A model generated the notes under the pieces. It worked only from the letters and a program-made list of their open reading frames with translations. It was not told the DNA's origin and did not search any database. A stretch of 64,000 bases of DNA. Source: Tragulus kanchil. Its lineage: Eukaryota; Chordata; Mammalia; Artiodactyla; Tragulidae. A program made the translations under genes and the position numbers. Location of the stretch: positions 123,343,123 to 123,407,122 of the forward strand of contig JAIOJX010000004.1 in NCBI GenBank assembly GCA_022376925.1. Reading direction: 5' to 3'. Positions within the stretch are counted from its first letter, which is position 1; the number at the start of each line of letters is the position of its first letter. Positions 34,830-46,032 of the stretch are shown one piece after another.

Positions 34830-35245
34830 AGAACTGGGAAAAGCTTTGTGGATAATGTGACATTTGAAATATGCCTGAAAGACAAAAATCCATGCAGGTC
34901 TGTCGATGAGGTAGGTAAGAAGAGAGAATTTCTGGCAAAGGGGTCATTAGGAACAACTATAATGAAGCAGGAATTCAGGAGACACAAACATGGGTATACT
35001 TAGTACACAAGGGAGATGAGGCATGAAATGCACACAGGATCCATGGTGTGGGCCTTCTTAAAGGTTAGAGAGATGCCTTTATTCACAACTTAGGAAACAG
35101 TGGGAGCTACTGAGATGATGCAGTAGAAGAATCACTGGATCAGAGATAGGGCAGAAGAATGAACATGGAAGAAGAGGGTAGCGTGACTAGGAATAGGAAA
35201 AAAATAGGAAGTAGGGAAGAAAAATTAGGCTGCTAGGACAGAAGT
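34830..35245 (+). mobile_element. Ancient LINE-like repeat (left D12 copy)
   Basis: 'ggataatgtgacatttgaaa' and 'agaatcactggatcagagat' follow the order of a widespread old mammalian repeat often placed with L2-age elements. Naming is uncertain. The duplicate is at about 35931-36346. Confidence 0.4.
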
Positions 35246-35324
35246 CCAGCTATGTACAGATAATAAAGACCCCCAAGCAAGATGATGGCTCTTACAGTAA
35301 ATTTTTATCTCATATATGTGTCTT

Positions 35325-35430
35325 CCTAAATTGAAGTTCTAATTTTATGTTGGAATATAGCTGATGTACAATATTGTCTTAGTTTATGTACAACAAAGTA
35401 ATTCACTTATACGTATATCCAAACCCCTCC
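35325..35430 (-). mobile_element. L1 3'-end fragment, antisense (left D12 copy)
   Basis: 'ttggaatatagctgatgtac' and 'gtacaacaaagtaattcact' match the reversed L1 3' end. The duplicate is at 36426-36531. Confidence 0.7.
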
Positions 35431-36425
35431 TCCGAAACATGTGCAATCATCTAATAATCTCTCATACTTAGTAAGTCTTAAGTACTTGTCTCATACAATC
35501 ATCAGATCCTGTGCCAAAAACCAACTATGAGAGAGAAATGAAATTAGTGAACAAACACAACACAGGGGACCACAGCAGCCTGACTCGGGAGTCTGCCTTC
35601 TTCAGGAGCACTAAAAATGTTTTGCTTTTCTTGGGAAGATTCTAACCATCCTCATCACTCTCCCCAAGAACTAAAAGCAGCCGTCTTTGTAGTAAATTTG
35701 TGCTATTACTTCTTTAAAGTATACAAAGATGTCTATCTATTTAAACTGTAAACTCCTTCCATCTCCTTATCCTGTATGTGTGTTTTTGCTCATATTTATG
35801 GCTCTGCATTGGCAAATGACACCCTTTGGGTACGTTCTCATGGGAGACTTTACGCAGAAGCCTAATTCTTACATTCTGGGAGAGAGAAAGGGCTAGCAAG
35901 ATTCCAAGATGGAAGTGTGCATTCTCCTAGAGAACTGGGAAAAGCTTTGTGGATAATGTGACATTTGAAATATGCCTGAAAGACAAAAATCCATGCAGGT
36001 CTGTCGATGAGGTAGGTAAGAAGAGAGAATTTCTGGCAAAGGGGTCATTAGGAACAACTATAATGAAGCAGGAATTCAGGAGACACAAACATGGGTATAC
36101 TTAGTACACAAGGGAGATGAGGCATGAAATGCACACAGGATCCATGGTGTGGGCCTTCTTAAAGGTTAGAGAGATGCCTTTATTCACAACTTAGGAAACA
36201 GTGGGAGCTACTGAGATGATGCAGTAGAAGAATCACTGGATCAGAGATAGGGCAGAAGAATGAACATGGAAGAAGAGGGTAGCGTGACTAGGAATAGGAA
36301 AAAAATAGGAAGTAGGGAAGAAAAATTAGGCTGCTAGGACAGAAGTCCAGCTATGTACAGATAATAAAGACCCCCAAGCAAGATGATGGCTCTTACAGTA
36401 AATTTTTATCTCATATATGTGTCTT

Positions 36426-36531
36426 CCTAAATTGAAGTTCTAATTTTATGTTGGAATATAGCTGATGTACAATATTGTCTTAGTTTATGTACAACAAAGT
36501 AATTCACTTATACGTATATCCAAACCCCTCC
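36426..36531 (-). mobile_element. L1 3'-end fragment, antisense (right D12 copy)
   Basis: Copy of 35325-35430 shifted by 1101. Confidence 0.68.
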
Positions 36532-37091
36532 TCCGAAACATGTGCAATCATCTAATAATCTCTCTCATACTTAGTAAGTCTTAAGTACTTGTCTCATACA
36601 ATCATCAGATCCTGTGCCAAAAACCAACTATGAGAGAGAAATGAAATTAGTGAACAAACACAACACAGGGGACCACAGCAGCCTGACTCGGGAGTCTGCC
36701 TTCTTCAGGAGCACTAAAAATGTTTTGCTTTTCTTGGGAAGATTCTAACCATCCTCATCACTCTCCCCAAGAACTAAAAGCAGCCGTCTTTGTAGTAAAT
36801 TTGTGCTATTACTTCTTTAAAGTATACAAAGATGTCTATCTATTTAAACTGTAAACTCCTTCCATCTCCTTATCCTGTATGTGTGTTTTTGCTCATATTT
36901 ATGGCTCTGCATTGGCAAATGACACTGCTACCCATGTGTGTGGGCTTACAAGTTCTCATGGGAGTTTTAAAAATAGTTCTTTGTTTCCAGAAGATATTTC
37001 TCAAGCTTATACTCTGCAGAAGGGTATGTTAGTATGTGCCCATGACTGCACAAACACCCACTCACATGAATTAGGTCCCATACTAGCGCAG

Positions 37092-37193
37092 AGAGCAAAG
37101 CCCCAAGGGCTTTGGAATTTGTACCAGATATTTTTGATGAGCAAGAGAAGGAAGAGATGAGTGCAATGGACAATTTTTTAGGTGGAGCACTGT
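37092..37193 (+). CDS. Candidate internal exon, product unknown
   Basis: A 102-base interval (34 codons) begins after a 'tactagcgcag' acceptor and ends before a 'gtgagt' donor at 37194. Read in phase 1 to phase 1 it is open and acidic, with an ALEFVPDIFDEQEKEEM segment, which looks more like protein than random frames. The frame is stop-bounded only outside the interval. The acceptor's pyrimidine tract is poor. I recognise no family. It shares phase 1-1 with the candidate at 45922, but joining the two directly would create a stop codon, so they cannot be adjacent exons. Confidence 0.22.
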
Positions 37194-37899
37194 GTGAGTT
37201 AATCTTATCTGGTCTGGTTTGACCACATGCATTTTCCCCAGAGTTACTGATGCTTGTCAATGCTGTATACGGATCATGTTAACTGAAGGTGAATGATGTG
37301 CTCTATTCAAATTGTTTCAGGGCAAGATATGTCAGTTTGTTGACGTTGCCTAGTAACAGAATTCAATTTATCATTTGCACCTAAATTCATTGAAACCAGG
37401 GGCTAATGGTTAAGGCTGTCTACGATAGCGAGGGTGTGCATACATGACCAGTTCACTCTAGGAAACTCCGTCATGAGCGGACTGAGTTTCCTGGTACCAA
37501 GGTGGTTGGCAGGTACCTGAGTAGTCGTTCCAGACCTGGGGACAAAGTGTGTCTGTTGTGACTTGGAATGAGAGGACAGAGAGGCCCACACCTGAGCTCT
37601 GCAGACCCTGGTCAGTGCACTGCCCCATCTACTGCAGCTTTGTACCCTACCCTTTGTCACCTACCCTTTGTCTGTCAGGAAGTTGTCCTTTGGATATAAA
37701 CCATTTGATTCTATGATTCTTTTAGCAATAGAACCCTGAAGGTAGTCAATGTGCAGTGAATACAGGTGGTGAGATCTGATCCTCTATGAACACTGCCAGC
37801 TTCTCTCCCCACCACACGCCGAGGGGTTTGATGGTAACAAGGGGTGGCTGGTGGGAATTGCCAAGTGTGCAGAGGAAGGGGAGTCAGGGAGCTATTAAG

Positions 37900-38560
37900 A
37901 ATACTTCCATTTAGTTATTCTGTTTGCAATATCATTTATTACTTGCCCTGTTCAAGGTACTATTTGGGGTACTGTGAACTGTCCAACTCTGAATAAGACA
38001 CAGCTGTTCATAATCCAGATAGGGAGATATGAGAAATATGCAAATAACTATACTTCAAAGCAGCATTTAACATATTCCTTCAGAGTGGTATGAAATCATG
38101 TGACCTCCCTCAAAGACTGTTTCAGGCCAAAGGTCAAAGTGTTTTGGCTGAACCTTAAAGTATGGGCAGGATTTATCTTTCTAGAATGTGGGGCGAGGAA
38201 GGAGGAGGACAGTTATGGAAGATGGGATGGCATGAGCAGCGTCCCAGAGGAGGCAAAGTCCAGTGTTACTGGGGAAAAGTGGGTTGTCTAGACTTAAAAG
38301 CTGGGGTCAGATGACAGATGGTGCATTTGAGTGCCTTAGGATAGCTTTGCAGTTTAAAGTTTAGGTAGTGGGGAGGGTACTAGAGACAGTTAAGGTTTGT
38401 AGAGCATAGGGATATGTTGGATTCTAAACATCTTTATAGCAGAGGAAGATGGATACAGGGAAGGAGAAACAGGAAGTGGGTGGAAGGAGAGAGGAGGGAG
38501 ACAGCTACTAAGGGGTTATTGTAACAACCCAAGTGTACAGCTGAGGTGGCCTGCAGAAGG
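37900..38560 (+). mobile_element. Ancient LINE-like repeat, diverged
   Basis: A 'tatcatttattacttgccct' start, 'gaataagacacagctgttca', and later purine-rich blocks resemble the same old repeat type as 34830-35245. Weak assignment. Confidence 0.35.
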
Positions 38561-38737
38561 GTGGGGGCCTTCATTTATGTTTGGACAGTTCTGTCTAGGA
38601 TTCGCTCTGGGAGGTTTTATTTATTTATTTTCTTCCCTGCGGTTTTGCTTTGAATCTAAGAATTAACAAAATTGCTCATAGGAAATGTATACATCACAAC
38701 TGTGAACTGACAGATCATGAACGATAGCTTTTTTCCC

Positions 38738-38955
38738 CTTAATTGGAGTATCACTGCTTTACAATGTTGAGTTAGTATCTGCTGTACAACAAAGTAAATC
38801 AGGTGTATGTATACATACATCCCCCTTCCCTCTGAGACCCTCTCTCCTACCCAGTTCCCCTCACCCTCACCCCCTGGCATCCCACCCATCTAGGTTCCCA
38901 TAGCGTACCTGGCTAAGCTCGCTGTGCTACACAGCAGGTTCCCACTATTTATCTC
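38738..38955 (-). mobile_element. L1 3' end, antisense
   Basis: 'ttaattggagtatcactgct', 'gctgtacaacaaagtaaatc', 'gtgctacacagcaggttccc' and 'actatttatc' are the reversed L1 3' end. The D13 unit starts inside it at 38839, so its second half recurs at 39929-40040. Confidence 0.82.
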
Positions 38956-39329
38956 CTTAGGGGGAACATGAGCTCCCTGAGGTCAAAACAATATTTTACA
39001 CATCTCTTTCTTCCTTGAGGTGCAGAGCTAGTGTTGGGCACATGGCAGGGAGTTAAAATCTGTGATCATGACAGTGTCCACAGTGACACGGTGAGGCAAT
39101 GCGAGCTCTAGGGTCTGTCAACTCTCAGTGAGATGCGTGGACGATAATGGCAGCCGCATGAACTGGGGAAGGTGCGCACCAATACAGACACGTCCACTGA
39201 TGTGGGTTGCTTTGCCCGATCAGCCTGAGACAGAGGGCAGGCATCTTTAGATAAGGAGAAGCTGGAAGGACAGGCTTCTTCCTTGCTTGGGGACCGCAGT
39301 GGCTGAATGAAGTGTTACAGATAAAAGTG

Positions 39330-39520
39330 AGTGAAAAGTGTTAGTCGCTCAGTCATGTCCTGACCTTTTGCATCCCTGTGGACTCTTCTGTCTATCAAAT
39401 TCTCCAGGCAAAAATACTAGAGTGGATAGCCATTCGCTTCTCCAGGGGATCTTCCCGATTCAGGGATCAAACCCGGGGCTCTTGCATGGCAGGTGGACAC
39501 CACTGATCGACTAACACTTT
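39330..39520 (-). mobile_element. Bov-tA-type SINE with TSD (left D13 copy)
   Basis: Reverse Bov-A body 'tgttagtcgctcagtcatgt' to 'tgcatggcaggtggacacca', ending 'gatcgactaacacttt'. The target duplication is near 'acagataaaagt'/'acagatgaaagt'. The normal tRNA head is replaced or missing, suggesting a head-less or rearranged copy. Confidence 0.85.
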
Positions 39521-40415
39521 CACAGATGAAAGTAAGCAGCTATTGTTCTTGCTTATCACAAGGACAGAAAAGTCAACACATGCAAAATAGCTGGCAGTAA
39601 TTTCTTCAACATATCCACCATACACAGAAGCTGTATTTCAACAAGGCCCAAAGCTTAAGCTCCTCAGACACCACGACTTGACAAAGAAAATGGCTTGGGG
39701 GAGTTCTACCACCACTTTGGGGCCAGTGAAGGGCAGGGTATTACATCTGTGTGTGGGAGAGGGTTCCAGTGGGGGAAGGAGCATGCACCATTACTAAAAC
39801 ATTCTTAACTGATTCCTTCTCATTTCCTTACAGAAAGTAGTAATACGTTCCAGCACCTGCTGAGTGAAGGCTCTGAAATATACTGGCTGGAATAAACCAA
39901 ACATAACCAACAGCTAGTCCTTTAACAGCCTCTCTCCTACCCAGTTCCCTCACCCTCACCCCTGGCATCCCACCCATCTAGGTTCCCATAGCGTCCTGGC
40001 TAAGCTCGCTGTGCTACACAGCAGGTTCCCACTATTTATCTCCTTAGGGGGAACATGAGCTCCCTGAGGTCAAAACAATATTTTACACATCTCTTTCTTC
40101 CTTGAGGTGCAGAGCTAGTGTTGGGCACATGGCAGGGAGTTAAAATCTGTGATCTGACAGTGTCCACAGTGACACGGTGAGGCAATGCGAGCTCTAGGGT
40201 CTGTCAACTGTCAGTGAGATGCGTGGGACGATAATGGCAGCCGCATGAACTGGGAAGGTGCGCACCAATACAGACACGTCCACTGAGGTGGGTTGCTTTG
40301 CCCGATCAGCCTGAGACAGAGGGCAGGCATCTTTAGATAAGGAGAAGCTGGAAGGACAGGCTTCTTCCTTGCTTGGGGACCGCAGTGGCTGAATGAAGTG
40401 TTACAGATAAAAGTG

Positions 40416-40606
40416 AGTGAAAAGTGTTAGTCGCTCAGTCATGTCCTGCCCTTTTGCATCCCTGTGGACTCTTCTGTCTATCAAATTCTCCAGGCAAAAA
40501 TACTAGAGTGGATAGCCATTCGCTTCTCCAGGGGATCTTCCCGATTCAGGGATCAAACCCGGGGCTCTTGCATGGCAGGTGGACACCACTGATCGACTAA
40601 CACTTT
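40416..40606 (-). mobile_element. Bov-tA-type SINE (right D13 copy)
   Basis: Copy of 39330-39520 shifted by 1086. Confidence 0.83.
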
Positions 40607-41020
40607 CACAGATGAAAGTAAGCAGCTATTGTTCTTGCTTATCACAAGGACAGAAAAGTCAACACATGCAAAATAGCTGGCAGTAATTTCTTCAACATAT
40701 CCACCATACACAGAAGCTGTATTTCAACAAGGCCCAAAGCTTAAGCTCCTCAGACACCACGACTTGACAAAGAAAATGGCTTGGGGGAGTTCTACCACCA
40801 CTTTGGGGCCAGTGAAGGGCAGGGTATTACATCTGTGTGTGGGAGAGGGTTCCAGTGGGGGAAGGAGCATGCACCATTACTAAAACATTCTTAACTGATT
40901 CCTTCTCATTTCCTTACAGAAAGTAGTAATACGTTCCAGCACCTGCTGAGTGAAGGCTCTGAAATATACTGGCTGGAATAAACCAAACATAACCAACAGC
41001 TAGTCCTTTAACAGCCTCTC

Positions 41021-41372
41021 ACGTTCATTAGAGAGCAGATTAACACGTCAGATGCTTCTAAAATAGGAAGGTTGTAACGAGTCTGTGGTCTGGCAACAAC
41101 CTACACATTGATGACGCTTGTTAAAAACAGCACCAACCCTCTCTTTGAGTGAGCACCAAGAAAAGTGATGTTTACATCTCATATTAGAAATGTAGTCTGC
41201 AATTTAGTCATAAAACCCCAATTATGGTTTCAAGACACTGGAATGACCCATGAAACAGCAATGGCCTAACCACAGTCAGGTACACTGTCTTCCCTTCCTT
41301 TATCGTGTAATATGGACTCAAGCATATACTTCAATTGAGGAAAAGAAAATCCATCCCTAGAATTTAATTAAT
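41021..41372. other. No feature recognised
   Basis: Single-copy sequence without a recognisable repeat or coding signal. Confidence 0.45.
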
Positions 41373-41493
41373 GGGGACTTCTCTGGTAGTTCAGAAGGTA
41401 AAGAAACCGCTTGCAATGCGGGAGACACTGATTCAATCCCTGGGTTGGAAAGATACCCTGAGGGAGGACATGGCAACCCACACTAGTATTCTT
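41373..41493 (+). mobile_element. Bov-tA SINE, 5' part of a split element
   Basis: Forward Bov-tA 'ggggacttctctggtagttc' to 'cacactagtattctt', where a CHR-like SINE is inserted. It continues at 41781. Confidence 0.92.
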
Positions 41494-41765
41494 TTCTTTA
41501 GTAAGATTTTTTTAAATTGGCCTCTTTTATTGTTTTTTAATTAATTTATTTTCAGCCATCTTTATTCTTTGGCCTGTGTGGGCCTCCCATTGCAGTGGCC
41601 TTTCTCATTGCAGACCTCCGGCTCTGAGCGCATGCACTCCAGAGCACTGGCTTGTAACTGGACACACAGGCTCAGCTGCTCCGCAGCATCATCCCGGGCC
41701 AGAGATTGAACCAACGCCCCTTGTACTGCAAGGACTCTTTACCCACTGGACCACCAGGGAAGCCC
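41494..41765 (-). mobile_element. CHR-like SINE nested in Bov-tA, perfect 15-bp TSD
   Basis: Reverse CHR-like SINE: A/T-rich tail, 'ctttattctttggcctgtgt', 'gcgcatgcactccagagc', head 'ccaccagggaagcc'. The duplication 'cacactagtattctt' is perfect at 41479-41493 and 41766-41780. The host is a Bov-tA, so this insertion is younger than that element. Confidence 0.96.
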
Positions 41766-41780
41766 CACACTAGTATTCTT

Positions 41781-41880
41781 GTCTGGAGAATCCACATGGA
41801 CAGAGGAGCCTGGCAGGCTGCCATCCATAGGGTCACAAAGAGGTGAACACAACTGAGAGACTAAGCACAGCACAGCAGCA
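41781..41880 (+). mobile_element. Bov-tA SINE, 3' part of a split element
   Basis: Continuation 'gtctggagaatccacatgga' to 'agcacagcacagcagca' of the element starting at 41373. Confidence 0.9.
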
Positions 41881-41890
41881 CCTACTAGGT

Positions 41891-42098
41891 GGGGCTTCCC
41901 AGGTGGCTCAGTGGTAAAGAATCAGCCTGCCAATGCGAAGACGGGGGTTTGATCCCTAGGTTGGGAAGGTCCCTGGAGAAGGAAATGGCAACCCACTATA
42001 GTATTCTTGCCTGGGAAATCCCATGGATTTCCTGTGGATTGGTAGGCCCAGTCCACAGGATCGCAGAAAAGATGCAACTTAGTGACTAAATACCATCA
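41891..42098 (+). mobile_element. Bov-tA SINE
   Basis: Forward Bov-tA immediately after the previous element: 'ggggcttcccaggtggctca' to 'caacttagtgactaaatacc'. It carries a small internal insertion near 42030. Confidence 0.92.
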
Positions 42099-42670
42099 CT
42101 ACTATGTGACTAGGAATTTTTTTTTTTAGGGCATGTGAAGGTGTTAGAAGAAGTAGAAAACACAGGCTTTGTCTTAAGTATTGTAACATAATTCATTCTC
42201 GCAGTCCACACAACTTATTGAGTCCTGTGCACAGTATAAACACCTATATGATGTTGTAAGGTATAAATGCTATCACAGAGCAGTGAGCAAAGTTCCATGG
42301 AAGCATAGATGCAGAACATGTCTTCCGGGTAAAGGTTTCAGAGAGGTGTTCCCCAGAGAGCGGATATTTTGAGTTCAGTCTCGAAGATCAAGCAAAGGTT
42401 GTCACCGGACAAGAGGGGGTGTGCATGGCATGTCAAGGAGAAGAGACAGATTGCCTGAAGGTAGAATTTCAGAGCCCATGGCGATTTGGTTAAAGACAAA
42501 TTTAACTGTCTGTTAATGTACTCATTAGGTAAAGAAGTCCCTCATAATTATAATGACAATATGATATAGGACTTGTAAAAAGAAACATTCCTATACTCAA
42601 TAATCTACACAATAAATTATTTCCTCTTTCTTTTCTTTGCATTAAATTGGTCTTACACAACCTCTAAGGC
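42099..42670. other. Single-copy stretch, possible ancient LINE trace
   Basis: A block near 42330-42480 ('gagttcagtctcgaagatca') vaguely follows an old L2-age repeat. Otherwise nothing is recognised. Confidence 0.35.
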
Positions 42671-42673
42671 TGA

Positions 42674-42899
42674 GTTTCCCGGGTGGCTCAGCTGTAAAGA
42701 ATCCACCTGCTAAGGCAGGAGACATAGGTTTAATCTCTGGATGGGAAGGATCCCCTGGAGAAGGAAATTGTCACCCACTCCAGTATTCTTGCCTGGGAGA
42801 TCCCGTGAACAGAGTTGCCTGGTGGGCTACAGTCCATGGGGTTGCCAAAGAGTTGGACACGACCTAGCAACTAAACAACAACAACAACAACAACAACGA
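42674..42899 (+). mobile_element. Bov-tA SINE with (CAA)n tail and TSD
   Basis: Forward Bov-tA 'tttcccgggtggctcagctg' to 'gttggacacgacctagcaac', then a (CAA)n tail. The flanks 'acaacctctaaggct' and 'acaacctacaaggct' form a 15-bp target duplication with one mismatch. Confidence 0.94.
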
Positions 42900-42964
42900 C
42901 AACCTACAAGGCTAACCGTATTAGAGAAATAAAGAAGCAGCTTTTTTTTTTCCCCCCAAAGAGG

Positions 42965-43740
42965 GCATGAAGATGACCAATAGGCACATCAAAAGATGCT
43001 GAGCTAATCACCATGGAAATACAAATTAAAACTACAATGAGGTATCATTTCACATCTGGCAGAATGGCTATCATCAAAAAGAACACAAATAACAAATGTT
43101 GGCGAAGAGCTGGAAAAAAGGAAACCCTCCTACACTGTTGCTGGAATGTAAACTGGTGCCGCCACCATGGCAACCAGTACGGAGGCTCCTCAAAAAGCTA
43201 AAAATAGAACTACCTCATGACTCCACAATTCCACTCCTGATTATATATATTTCCCTCAAAATAAAAACATTCATTCAAGAAGATACATTTACCCCAGAGC
43301 TCAGAGCAGCACTATTTACAATTGCTGAGATAGGGAAGCAACATAACTTCCATCAACAGATGAATGGATAATGAAGATGTGGTACATACATGTCATGGAA
43401 TACTACTCAGCTATATATAAAGGAAAGCATGAAATTTTGCCACCTGCAGCAGCATGGATGGACTTGGAGGGCATTATGCTCAGTGAAATAAATCAGATAC
43501 AGAAAGATAAGTACAGTATGATGCCACTTATATGTGCAATGTAAAAAATACAATAAACTAATAAAAAATCAAAAACAAAAAAGAAGCATACTCACAGATA
43601 AATAGAGAACAAATTAGTGGTTACCAGTAGGGAGAAGGAAGGGGATAGGAGTAAAAAGATTATTATGCAATTATATGATACCATATGTGTGAAACTTTTG
43701 AAAATTGTAAAGCACTATAGATTTTAAAGAATCACTCAAA
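42965..43740 (+). mobile_element. L1 3' end (ORF2 terminus and 3' UTR)
   Basis: 'aatcaccatggaaatacaaa', 'ttgctggaatgtaaactggt', 'cagagcagcactatttacaa' and 'catggatggacttggagggc' follow the L1 ORF2-to-3' UTR order. The frame is broken by stops, so it is a dead 5'-truncated copy. D14 begins inside it at 43644. Confidence 0.88.
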
Positions 43741-43945
43741 AGAAAAAAAAAAACAGCAGTCTTGTGGAGAAGTTGAAAAAGAAATTCTGAAAAAAAAAAA
43801 AAAAAACTTGTTAACTTGCCCTTGCAATTTCATTCATTCATTCATCCAGTTACCATATCCTAAATAAAAAGAGAAAGGACAATAGCTTGAATTATAATAA
43901 AACCTGGACAATACTGCCAAAGGCAGAAAAATGACAAATTCTTAC

Positions 43946-44011
43946 TTGTGTCTAGGACTGGATAAAGTATCTGCAGACTCTGAGATGCTCTGACAAAGAA
44001 CGATGGTGTGG
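43946..44011 (-). CDS. Candidate internal exon, product unknown (left D14 copy)
   Basis: On the minus strand a strong acceptor (pyrimidine tract 'tttttgtctctctttctttt' then 'ccag') precedes 66 bases, which end at a strong 'gtaagaat' donor. The interval is open in phase 1-1 and encodes a 22-residue stretch with TPSFFVRASQSLQILYPVL. No family is recognised. It is opposite in strand to the other two candidates, so they would belong to different genes or some are false. The D14 copy is at 45061-45126. Confidence 0.25.
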
Positions 44012-45060
44012 CTGGAAAAGAAAGAGAGACAAAAACATTAGTCAACCCTGTAAAAAAATAGTCTGATATGACCCTGTTACATTCTCATTTTCAAATGTCA
44101 ACATGAGACCTGGCCCAACCTCACAACAATTCTCTCCTTTTTTCTTTCTTCTTAAAACTAAAATTGCACCTACCCTCTAAAAGGACCTCCTAATAAATAT
44201 TCAGAGCAAATGGAAACCTTCTGCTCTCAGTTGCCTCTGGTCTCACGCCTAGACCCAGTCAGGAAGGATGAAAAATTGCCTTCCTACATCATTTGGGTAC
44301 AAACTTGAGTCTTGCTTGTGAAAACAAGGAGGACCATAAATTCTTTTTAAAAACAGTATTAAAAACAGTTCAGTTAAATGCATCTATTCTTAGAAATAAA
44401 CACGTGAGCACCCCTGGGAGTAGGGAAGGAATGAGGGGAAGTGAAAAGCTGGATAAGAGGGAGAGAATGAACTTTAGAACACTAGATGGACAATGAGTCC
44501 TCTATTATAAAAGCAGTTCTAATTGTATTCATACTAGTATTAGGTTGCATTAAAAACAGGAAGGATGGAACATGATCAATGTAGCTATCACTGAACTGTT
44601 GAATTGGGTTGAACTGAAAACACCTCAACTGCAAAAGCACTGTAACTGCTACCTGGGCTTGGTAGAGAAGGGGGTGTCTGCAAGATTTTTCTCATGCTGT
44701 CAGGTTATCCCTGGGTTACTGAGAGGCTGCGTGGTCCAGGTCCACGGTTACTGAAACTGATAGGAGTAAAAAGATTATTATGCAATTATATGATACCATA
44801 TGTGTGAAACTTTTGAAAATTGTAAAGCACTATAGATTTTAAAGAATCACTCAAAAGAAAAAAAAAAACAGCAGTCTTGTGGAGAAGTTGAAAAAGAAAT
44901 TCTGAAAAAAAAAAAAAAAAACTTGTTAACTTGCCCTTGCAATTTCATTCATTCATTCATCCAGTTACCATATCCTAAATAAAAAGAGAAAGGACAATAG
45001 CTTGAATTATAATAAAACCTGGACAATACTGCCAAAGGCAGAAAAATGACAAATTCTTAC

Positions 45061-45126
45061 TTGTGTCTAGGACTGGATAAAGTATCTGCAGACTCTGAGA
45101 TGCTCTGACAAAGAACGATGGTGTGG
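45061..45126 (-). CDS. Candidate exon, right D14 copy
   Basis: Exact copy of 43946-44011 shifted by 1115. If the exon is real, gene models on this sequence would contain it twice. Confidence 0.2.
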
Positions 45127-45921
45127 CTGGAAAAGAAAGAGAGACAAAAACATTAGTCAACCCTGTAAAAAAATAGTCTGATATGACCCTGTTACATTCT
45201 CATTTTCAAATGTCAACATGAGACCTGGCCCAACCTCACAACAATTCTCTCCTTTTTTCTTTCTTCTTAAAACTAAAATTGCACCTACCCTCTAAAAGGA
45301 CCTCCTAATAAATATTCAGAGCAAATGGAAACCTTCTGCTCTCAGTTGCCTCTGGTCTCACGCCTAGACCCAGTCAGGAAGGATGAAAAATTGCCTTCCT
45401 ACATCATTTGGGTACAAACTTGAGTCTTGCTTGTGAAAACAAGGAGGACCATAAATTCTTTTTAAAAACAGTATTAAAAACAGTTCAGTTAAATGCATCT
45501 ATTCTTAGAAATAAACACGTGAGCACCCCTGGGAGTAGGGAAGGAATGAGGGGAAGTGAAAAGCTGGATAAGAGGGAGAGAATGAACTTTAGAACACTAG
45601 ATGGACAATGAGTCCTCTATTATAAAAGCAGTTCTAATTGTATTCATACTAGTATTAGGTTGCATTAAAAACAGGAAGGATGGAACATGATCAATGTAGC
45701 TATCACTGAACTGTTGAATTGGGTTGAACTGAAAACACCTCAACTGCAAAAGCACTGTAACTGCTACCTGGGCTTGGTAGAGAAGGGGGTGTCTGCAAGA
45801 TTTTTCTCATGCTGTCAGGTTATCCCTGGGTTACTGGAGAGGCTGCGTGGTCCAGGTCCACGACAAACACACAGCATTACCTCAAAGCAGTGAAACTGCC
45901 AATGCTTTTGGTCTTCAATAG

Positions 45922-46032
45922 AAACCCACAGTAAGAAATCATTCTTTGATGTGAAAAAAGAGGAAGAGGAAGAGAACGAAGATGCCTGGACAGTGAACTG
46001 GTCCACACCCATGCCCCTGAATTTCAGAACGG
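45922..46032 (+). CDS. Candidate internal exon, product unknown
   Basis: A 111-base interval (37 codons) follows an acceptor 'gcttttggtcttcaatag' and ends at an excellent donor 'acgg|gtgagt' (46033). It is open in phase 1-1, with a KKSFFDVKKEEEEENEDAW acidic segment followed by TVNWSTPMPLNFRT. It lies in single-copy sequence between D14 and D15. The minus strand is also open here (85 codons, 45815-46072) with a donor-like 'gaggtaatg', but its acceptor is weak, so plus is preferred. I recognise no family. Confidence 0.35.

Larger units (their letters stand above)
34777..37021. repeat. Tandem duplication D12 with corrupted left-copy end
   Basis: The left copy is 34777-35877 and the right copy 35878-37021. 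The left copy's last ~60 bases (35817-35877) are a shortened, error-laden version of 36920-37021: 'gttctcatgggag' is kept but the surrounding sequence is lost. The right copy carries a 2-bp 'ct' insertion near 36562. The unit holds an old LINE-like stretch and a short L1 fragment. Confidence 0.94.
38839..41020. repeat. Tandem duplication D13, microhomology junction
   Basis: The left copy 38839-39928 and right copy 39929-41020 (period 1090 falling to 1086) meet at shared 'cctctc'. Single-base deletions cluster in the first ~340 bases of the right copy (for example 'gcgtcc' for 'gcgtacc', 'gatctg' for 'gatcatg'), and the remainder matches cleanly. Error density falling away from the junction argues against an ancient duplication. 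Confidence 0.95.
43644..45862. repeat. Tandem duplication D14
   Basis: The left copy is 43644-44746 and the right copy 44747-45862 (period 1115). The first 12 bases of the right copy ('gttactgaaact') look like a compressed form of 43620-43643. The left copy lacks one base near 44720 ('ttactgagag' versus 'ttactggagag'). The L1 tail and the minus-strand candidate exon are doubled. Confidence 0.95.
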
